From an uncultured Ruminococcus sp. (GTDB lineage: Bacteria; Bacillota; Clostridia; Oscillospirales; Ruminococcaceae), in assembly GCA_937926145.1 (NCBI GenBank), contig CALANW010000117.1, forward strand, positions 1 through 5,173: a stretch of 5,173 bases of DNA. The letters are read 5' to 3'. The translations under genes were made by a program, and so were the position numbers. Positions 4,270 to 5,173 of the stretch are shown here, piece by piece. The notes under the pieces are model-generated. The model did no database searches and was not told where the DNA came from. It was given only the letters and a program-made list of their open reading frames with translations. The first letter of the stretch is position 1. The number at the start of each line of letters is the position of its first letter.

Positions 4270-4282
4270 AGTTTTTGACTTA
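4263..4282. promoter_or_regulatory. Inverted repeat overlapping the array promoter -35, possible operator
   Basis: AAGTCAA (4263-4269), 6 bp, then TTGACTT (4276-4282): a perfect 7-bp inverted repeat. One half contains the -35 of the minus-strand promoter, so a dimeric regulator bound here would be expected to block it. The regulator is unknown. Confidence 0.45.
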
Positions 4283-4326
4283 AATCTTAGATATATTTTG
4301 TACTGATTTTTTATTTATTTTACATA

Positions 4327-4355
4327 TTGACAATTTGACGGCGTTGTAGTACAAT
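4327..4355 (+). promoter_or_regulatory. Promoter of the DUF1292 gene
   Basis: A perfect -35 TTGACA (4327-4332), a 17-bp spacer, and -10 TACAAT (4350-4355). It is divergent from the array promoter about 60 bp away. The leader is about 50 nt, with no obvious riboswitch. Confidence 0.85.
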
Positions 4356-4412
4356 AAGAATGTTGAGTGCTGATTTTGCAGCAGACGTACTATATACAAA
4401 GGAGGCAAAATA

Positions 4413-4712
4413 ATGGCTGAAGAATTTGACATGGATTTAGGTGCTGATATCTACACCCTCGTTGATGAAGACGGCGTAGAGCAGACTTTTGAAAAGATTG
4501 ATGAGATGGACGTAGGCGAAGATCACTACTATGCTCTCGTTCCTTATTATGAAGATCCGACAAAGGAGATCGAAGCTGATACTGAGCTTGTTGTTCTCAA
4601 GTCTGAATATGATGAAAACGATGAGGAGATCCTCGTTACGATTGACAGTGACGAAGAGTACGAACGCATCGGAAATATGTTCCTTGAAAAGCTCAATGAT
4701 ATGTACGAATAA
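4413..4712 (+). CDS. DUF1292 (YrzB-like) small acidic protein
   Basis: A 99-residue soluble protein, close to the usual size of this family. The ILxVDEDG-type opening is at about 14-20 (YTLVDEDGVEQTF). The later strands YYALVPYYED (39-48), ELVVLKSEYD (58-67), EEILVTIDSDEEYERI and the final helix match the DUF1292 layout. It is very acidic, with about 35 Asp/Glu against 5 Lys/Arg. In many Firmicutes a DUF1292 gene sits with alaS, the ruvX-like gene and yrzL; here it stands alone with its own promoter. Its biochemical role is not established. The start is secure: AAAGGAGG (4398-4405) is 7 nt before the ATG. No strong terminator follows, only a weak AATTTT-ccg-AAAATT stem, and then the promoter of the 6S-like RNA. 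Confidence 0.9.
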   Translation: MAEEFDMDLGADIYTLVDEDGVEQTFEKIDEMDVGEDHYYALVPYYEDPTKEIEADTELVVLKSEYDENDEEILVTIDSDEEYERIGNMFLEKLNDMYE

Positions 4713-4729
4713 TTTTCCGAAAATTTCTA

Positions 4730-4758
4730 TTGATTTTTTCAGAACGACGTGCTATAAT
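4730..4758 (+). promoter_or_regulatory. Promoter of the 6S-like RNA
   Basis: -35 TTGATT (4730-4735), 17 bp, and a perfect -10 TATAAT (4753-4758). The predicted start is near 4765. No reading frame with an SD follows, which fits an RNA gene. Confidence 0.8.
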
Positions 4759-4764
4759 AGTAAC

Positions 4765-5013
4765 ATTGAAAGAAAGTGTCTACTGCTTTGACCGATAAAG
4801 TGTGTTTTTATAATCCAACACATTATTAAAGGGATTCAGACTCCGACAGGGGATTGCAGACCTCCCGCCACATTAGATGTGTGGAGTAACGGATGCAGGG
4901 AGCGTGAAACTGTAGGGCTGTTGCCCACCTGCTTGAGTGCGGGTTTTATGCTGCACATGGCGGCAAGGCGGTTCATTTTAAAAACAGAGCGCATATCCTT
5001 TTGGGTATGCGCT
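4765..5013 (+). ncRNA. ssrS: 6S RNA (SsrS)-like
   Basis: The transcript is bounded by a TATAAT promoter and an intrinsic terminator. The GC-rich core (about 4830-4975) stands out from the AT-rich surroundings. CCGCC (4865-4869) pairs with GGCGG (4959-4963) as a closing stem. On its 5' side is a short hairpin CCACA/TGTGG (4868-4884), followed by GGAGTAACGGATGC. The apical arm is GCAGG/CCTGC (4895-4899 with 4928-4932), capped by GGGC-tgtt-GCCC (4915-4926). A 3'-side hairpin GTGC/GCAC is at 4937-4956. A large interrupted bubble with a small hairpin in its strand, and the CCACA...TGTGG(A)G resemblance to 6S RNAs, support the call. 6S RNA binds sigma-A RNA polymerase by mimicking an open promoter and serves as template for pRNA. 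An extra hairpin TGTGTT/AACACA (4801-4822) lies in the 5' part, so the mature 5' end may be nearer 4825. Confidence 0.7.
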
Positions 5014-5020
5014 TTCTTTT
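4988..5020 (+). terminator. Intrinsic terminator of the 6S-like RNA
   Basis: Stem AGCGCATA (4988-4995) with TATGCGCT (5006-5013), extended inward by CC/GG around a TTTT loop, then TTTCTTTT. Confidence 0.88.
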
Positions 5021-5025
5021 ATATG

Positions 5026-5037
5026 TATGTATACATA
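5026..5037. repeat. 12-bp perfect palindrome TATGTATACATA
   Basis: A 12-bp palindrome centred on GTATAC, just after the terminator and about 85 bp upstream of the next promoter. It may be a regulator site, but it is AT-rich and could be chance. Confidence 0.25.
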
Positions 5038-5120
5038 TGCTAATATTGGCTAAAATAAATGCTGAATATTGAAAAAAACAGGGTAGTTTTCACATATTTA
5101 AAAAAATGTCGGAAAATGTA

Positions 5121-5152
5121 TTGACAAAAGGGTCTAGAAGTGGTAATATAAT
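5121..5152 (+). promoter_or_regulatory. Promoter reading out of the window
   Basis: A perfect -35 TTGACA (5121-5126). TAATAT at 5144-5149 gives a 17-bp spacer, and a perfect TATAAT at 5147-5152 gives a longer 20-bp spacer. The transcript would start near 5158. What it drives lies beyond the window. Confidence 0.7.
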
Positions 5153-5173
5153 AAAGCTGTCAGCGAGGGCAAG

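Noticed and set aside
4531..4791. Second plus-strand frame overlapping the DUF1292 gene
   Set aside because: It lies in another frame of a well-supported gene and runs into the 6S promoter, with no RBS. It is a shadow.

Overview
The window looks like a chromosomal segment of an AT-rich, low-GC Gram-positive bacterium, most likely Clostridia and perhaps a Ruminococcus-like Oscillospiraceae. The reasons are strong AGGAGG-type ribosome binding sites, sigma-A style TTGACA/TATAAT promoters, a DUF1292 (YrzB-like) protein, a 6S-type RNA and a YmfI-like short-chain dehydrogenase. This placement is an inference from gene content, not a database result.

Left part (1-1977). Two minus-strand genes form a translationally coupled operon with a TGATG stop/start overlap. 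The first is a FabG-fold reductase of the YmfI type, possibly an EF-P modification reductase. The second is a membrane protein with the N-terminal half of the ThrE/YjjP threonine/serine exporter family. Its usual YjjB-like partner is not next to it in the window. A 179-bp fold-back, MITE-like element (1748-1926) with 20-bp terminal inverted repeats and TTAA at both ends fills most of the divergent intergenic region. On the other side a radical SAM protein of the PflX/COG1313 type (1978-2877) is read on the plus strand.

Middle part (2878-4270), the most unusual stretch. There is no conventional gene for about 1.35 kb. On the minus strand I find a good promoter (-35 at 4264-4269, -10 at 4240-4245) next to an inverted repeat. 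At the far end is a strong intrinsic terminator with a T6 tail (2911-2881), which also serves the radical SAM gene from the opposite side. Between them lies a series of very short reading frames (10 to 26 codons). Most have a Shine-Dalgarno sequence placed 8-9 nt before the start codon. Interspersed are minigenes of one to three codons, small hairpins, and a recurrent GGAGTGAG(T/A)CC motif. Two neighbouring modules of about 155 bp are near-identical and carry sister peptides, MKNLKRRFHDENL and MKNLKRRFHDQNIR. I do not recognise this array. It could be a polycistronic micropeptide operon, a regulatory RNA rich in ribosome binding sites, or both.

Right part (4300-5173). A DUF1292 protein has its own excellent promoter and RBS. 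A second promoter then drives a 6S-like RNA ending in an intrinsic terminator. A last promoter near the right edge points out of the window.
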